A stretch of 8,436 nt of DNA. Source: JBCBCP01 sp039178165. GTDB lineage: Bacteria > Pseudomonadota > Alphaproteobacteria > Rhodobacterales > Rhodobacteraceae. Position numbers and translations under genes: made by a program. The stretch is taken from assembly GCA_039178165.1 (NCBI GenBank), contig JBCDFL010000146.1:1-8436 (forward strand). Reading direction: 5' to 3'. The notes under the pieces were generated by a model. That model did no database searches. It had not been told where the DNA came from and saw only the letters and a list, made by a program, of their open reading frames with translations. Below are positions 6,467 through 8,436 of the stretch, piece by piece (within the stretch, counting starts at the first letter, position 1; every line of letters starts with the position of its first letter).

Positions 6467-7336
6467 CTACCCGTCGAAATGCGCGCGCGGGAAGGCCTGC
6501 GCGAGCAGTCCGCCCTTGGTCCCGAACACCACCGACCCGGCATAGGCGATACCTGCCACCAGGATGATCGCCGGCCCCGATGGCAGGCTGTAGTGAAAGG
6601 ACGCGAGCAGCCCCGCGACGCTGGACGCCACAGCGATCCCCACGGCGCAGACCACCAGACCGCCGATCCCAGTCGTCCAGAACCGCGCGGCGGCAGCCGG
6701 CAGGATCATGATCCCAACAGCCATCAGCGTGCCCAGCGCGTGAAAGCCGCCGACAAGGTTCATCACCACAAGCGTCAGGAAGGTGAAATGCGTCACCGCG
6801 CTCAGCCCCGAGACGGAGCGCAGGAATTGCGGGTCCGCGCATTCCAGCACCAGCGGGCGGAACAGCAGCGCCAGGATCAGGACCGACAGGCTCGCGATGC
6901 TGCACAGCAGGATCAGCGCCGCATCATCCAGGGCCAGAACCGTGCCGAACAAGACGTGCATCAGGTCCACATTGCTGCCGCGGGTCGACACGATCAGCAC
7001 GCCGAGCGCCAGCGAGATAAGGTAAAACGCGGCGAGCGAGGCATCCTCGCGCAGCGCCGTTGCCCGCGTCACGAAGCCGGAGGCCAGCGCGACTGCCATC
7101 CCCGCCACGAGGCCCCCGATCGTCATCGCCCCGAGCGACAGGCCCGCCACCAGATAGCCGATGGCCGCGCCCGGTAGGATCGCGTGCGCCATCGCATCGC
7201 CTGTCAGGCTCATGCGCCGCAACATCAGGAACACGCCCATCGGCGTCGCCCCAACAGAGATCGCGACACAGCCCAAAAGCGCGCGGCGCATGAACCCGAA
7301 TTCGGCGAACGGCGCGCCGATCACGTCCCAGATCAT
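6467..7336 (-). CDS. znuB: Zinc (or manganese) ABC transporter permease, ZnuB/ABC-3 family
   Basis: Inner-membrane permease of a metal ABC importer, 289 aa. It has eight or nine hydrophobic helices and ABC-3 family hallmarks: RRMSLTGDAMAHAILPGAA (40-58), the segment STRGSNVDLMHVLFG (117-131) linked to the ATPase-contact region, GTLMAVGIMILPAAAARFW (202-220) and SGPAIILVAG (253-262). The ATG at 7336 overlaps the ATPase gene's TGA (ATGA); an upstream extension to 7384 would lie entirely inside the ATPase gene. Zinc is preferred over manganese as substrate because a Fur-family regulator with Zur-like context heads the same operon, but the family handles both metals. The periplasmic binding protein (ZnuA) is not in the window; in related genomes it is often divergent from the regulator. 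It is the last gene of the operon, followed by a weak hairpin. Confidence 0.9.
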   Translation of the reverse strand: MIWDVIGAPFAEFGFMRRALLGCVAISVGATPMGVFLMLRRMSLTGDAMAHAILPGAAIGYLVAGLSLGAMTIGGLVAGMAVALASGFVTRATALREDASLAAFYLISLALGVLIVSTRGSNVDLMHVLFGTVLALDDAALILLCSIASLSVLILALLFRPLVLECADPQFLRSVSGLSAVTHFTFLTLVVMNLVGGFHALGTLMAVGIMILPAAAARFWTTGIGGLVVCAVGIAVASSVAGLLASFHYSLPSGPAIILVAGIAYAGSVVFGTKGGLLAQAFPRAHFDG

Positions 7337-8073
7337 GCAGCGTCCCGGCCGCAGATATGGGGGGTGGAGGCGCAAGCCTCGCACATCTGGCGCGCGCGGA
7401 AGTGGTTTTCGGAGGTCAGGACCTCGTCCGTCGGACCGTGGGCCACAAGCTCACGCGCGAGCATCAGCGTCCGCGGGAAGTGATCGCGCACCGTGTCGAA
7501 ATCGTGCAGAACCGCCAGGATCGTGCGCCCTTCGCCGTGCCAGCGCGCCACGATCCGCAGCAGATCGGCCATGGTGCGGGCGTCGACGGCTGTAAACGGC
7601 TCGTCCAGCAAGACCAGGCCAGCGTTCTGCAACAGCAGCCGCGCGAAAAGGACCCGCTGCATTTGCCCGCCCGACAGTGCGCCGAGGCTGCGACGCTCGA
7701 AGCCGGTTAGGCCAACCGCGGCAATCGCCTCTTCCACGCGGGCGCGGGCCTTGCGCGACAGGCCCCCGAAAGCACCGATCTCGTGCCACAGGCCCATGCT
7801 CACCAGGTCCATGACGGTCAGGGGGAAGCTGCGGTCGATATCCGATTGCTGCGGCAGGTAGGCGACGTCGTCCCGGCGCAAGGCGTCCCAGCGCACGGAT
7901 CCTTCCAGGGGCGCGAGCGTGCCGGTCACACCCTTCAAGAGCGTCGATTTGCCGGCGCCATTCGGCCCCACGATGGCCGTCAGGCTGCCCCGTTCGATCG
8001 CGGTGTCGAGGTGATAGACCGCTGGAAAACGGTCGTAGCCCAGCGTTAGGTTGTCGAAAGCAAGGGCGGTCAT
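7333..8073 (-). CDS. znuC: Zinc ABC transporter ATP-binding protein ZnuC
   Basis: ATPase subunit of the metal importer, 246 aa. All ABC motifs are visible: Walker A GPNGAGKST (36-44), Q-loop LPQQSD (73-78), signature LSGGQ (133-137), Walker B LVLLDEP (153-159), D-loop and H-loop His190. SFPLTVMDLVSMG (82-94) is typical of the ZnuC/MntA branch. The ATG at 8073 is chosen because the ABC fold starts there and because it overlaps the stop of the preceding microprotein gene (ATGA). The ribosome site is poor, in keeping with coupled translation. The frame is open to 8331, but that part is Arg-rich and lies over zur. The C-terminus carries an unusual CEAC-x4-HIC cluster (Cys231, Cys234, His239, Cys241), a possible metal site. 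It overlaps znuB by 4 nt. Confidence 0.92.
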   Translation of the reverse strand: MTALAFDNLTLGYDRFPAVYHLDTAIERGSLTAIVGPNGAGKSTLLKGVTGTLAPLEGSVRWDALRRDDVAYLPQQSDIDRSFPLTVMDLVSMGLWHEIGAFGGLSRKARARVEEAIAAVGLTGFERRSLGALSGGQMQRVLFARLLLQNAGLVLLDEPFTAVDARTMADLLRIVARWHGEGRTILAVLHDFDTVRDHFPRTLMLARELVAHGPTDEVLTSENHFRARQMCEACASTPHICGRDAA

Positions 8074-8186
8074 CCCAGGCGCCCCGTCGCCCAGAAGAAG
8101 CCCAGCCACAGCAGCGCCGCCACGCCGCCCGCGCAAGCCAGGCGCGGCAGCGCGCCGATCAGGACCAAACGCCAGGCGCCGCTCAT
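8070..8186 (-). CDS. 38-aa single-helix membrane microprotein in the zinc operon
   Basis: A short reading frame fills the gap between zur and znuC exactly. Its ATG (8184-8186) overlaps the zur TGA (8183-8185), and its own TGA (8070-8072) overlaps the znuC ATG (8071-8073), so both ends are ATGA couplings. The 38-residue product starts MSGAWRLVLIGALPRL and continues with a hydrophobic stretch rich in Ala, Leu, Trp and Phe (about residues 17-33, AGGVAALLWLGFFWA). It ends with TGRLG, so it reads as one transmembrane helix with a positive N-terminal flank and a short basic tail. No homologue is recognised. By position it could be an accessory subunit or regulator of the ZnuBC transporter, or simply a translational bridge; this is inference. 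Without it, zur and znuC would be separated by 109 bp in an otherwise fully overlapping operon, which supports a real gene. Confidence 0.68.
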   Translation of the reverse strand: MSGAWRLVLIGALPRLACAGGVAALLWLGFFWATGRLG

Positions 8187-8436
8187 GCCTTGCCCGCCTC
8201 CCCCGCGTCGCTTTCGGCGCAGGTGCCGCAGCGACCCAGGATTTCCACCACTTGGCGCGTCGGCACGAAGCCGGACTTGGCCGCGACTTGGGCCAGGTCT
8301 TCCAGAACGTCCGGGGCTGCGTTTTCCTCAACCGCGCCGCAATCGTCGCAGACCGACAGAACGGTGCCGGTGTCGTGATGGCTGTGCTGGCACGCCACGA
8401 AGGCGTTGCGCGATTCCAGCCGGTGCACGCGGTCGC
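8183..8436 (-). CDS. zur: Fur-family regulator, probably zinc-responsive Zur, 5' partial
   Basis: C-terminal dimerisation and metal-binding domain of a Fur-family repressor; the N-terminal winged helix lies beyond the right edge. 83 residues are visible. The first ones (DRVHRLESRNAFVAC) match the Fur family's VHR-x-ES-x-NAFV block. The structural zinc site is complete as two CxxC pairs: CDDC (residues 29-32 of the visible part) and CGTC (69-72). His17, His19 and His20, in the CQHSHHD segment, lie where regulatory zinc is bound. The assignment to Zur rather than Fur or Mur rests on the coupled znuC and znuB genes. It ends in KA and a TGA that overlaps the microprotein ATG. Zur normally represses znu genes when zinc is sufficient; placing it first in the operon suggests autoregulation, but the promoter is outside the window. 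Confidence 0.88.
   Translation of the reverse strand, partial: DRVHRLESRNAFVACQHSHHDTGTVLSVCDDCGAVEENAAPDVLEDLAQVAAKSGFVPTRQVVEILGRCGTCAESDAGEAGKA

Noticed and set aside
6428..6475. 9-bp direct repeat CTACCCGTC at 6428-6436 and 6467-6475
   Set aside because: The second copy contains the znuB stop; too short and with no flanking similarity, so no evidence of insertion-site duplication or a recombination site.
6407..7177. Plus-strand open frame opposite znuB
   Set aside because: Extremely rich in Arg, Gln, His and Asp, typical of the antisense of a hydrophobic membrane protein gene.

Overview
This 8.4-kb window is GC-rich and densely packed. It looks like chromosomal DNA of an alphaproteobacterium, most likely Rhodobacterales (a Roseobacter or Rhodobacter relative). 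That assignment is an inference from the protein flavours (HemP, the zur-znuCB layout, a FutA/FbpA-type iron binder, a sugar-acid dehydratase of the IlvD/Edd family), the strong GC bias at third codon positions and the ATGA-coupled operons. I see no mobile elements, tRNA, rRNA or CRISPR.

Layout. At 1-1546 (+) lies an IlvD/Edd dehydratase missing its N-terminus, followed 9 nt later by an EamA/DMT exporter-like membrane protein (1556-2410). An unrecognised 84-aa gene on the minus strand (2407-2661) converges on the exporter gene with a 4-nt overlap. A gap of about 185 bp separates it from a divergent, single-gene ferric-iron binding protein (2847-3863) that ends in a textbook rho-independent terminator (3896-3924). 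Next comes an iron-type promoter/operator region, then hemP (4069-4254), coupled by ATGA to an unrecognised 152-aa cysteine-containing protein (4251-4709). An amidase-signature hydrolase (4775-6199) follows. A 267-bp convergent intergenic region rich in hairpins separates this block from a minus-strand zinc operon: zur (partial, enters from the right edge), a 38-aa membrane microprotein, znuC and znuB.

How they work together. The middle and right of the window are devoted to metals: ferric iron capture, haem uptake (HemP) and zinc import with its Fur-family regulator. The zinc operon is strikingly compact. Each of its three junctions is a 4-nt ATGA stop/start overlap, and one of the four coupled genes is a tiny single-helix membrane protein that is easily missed because it is only 38 codons. 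The most interesting unexplained items are that microprotein, the HemP-coupled 152-aa protein with a CxCx5C motif, and the overlapping inverted repeats in the hemP promoter.
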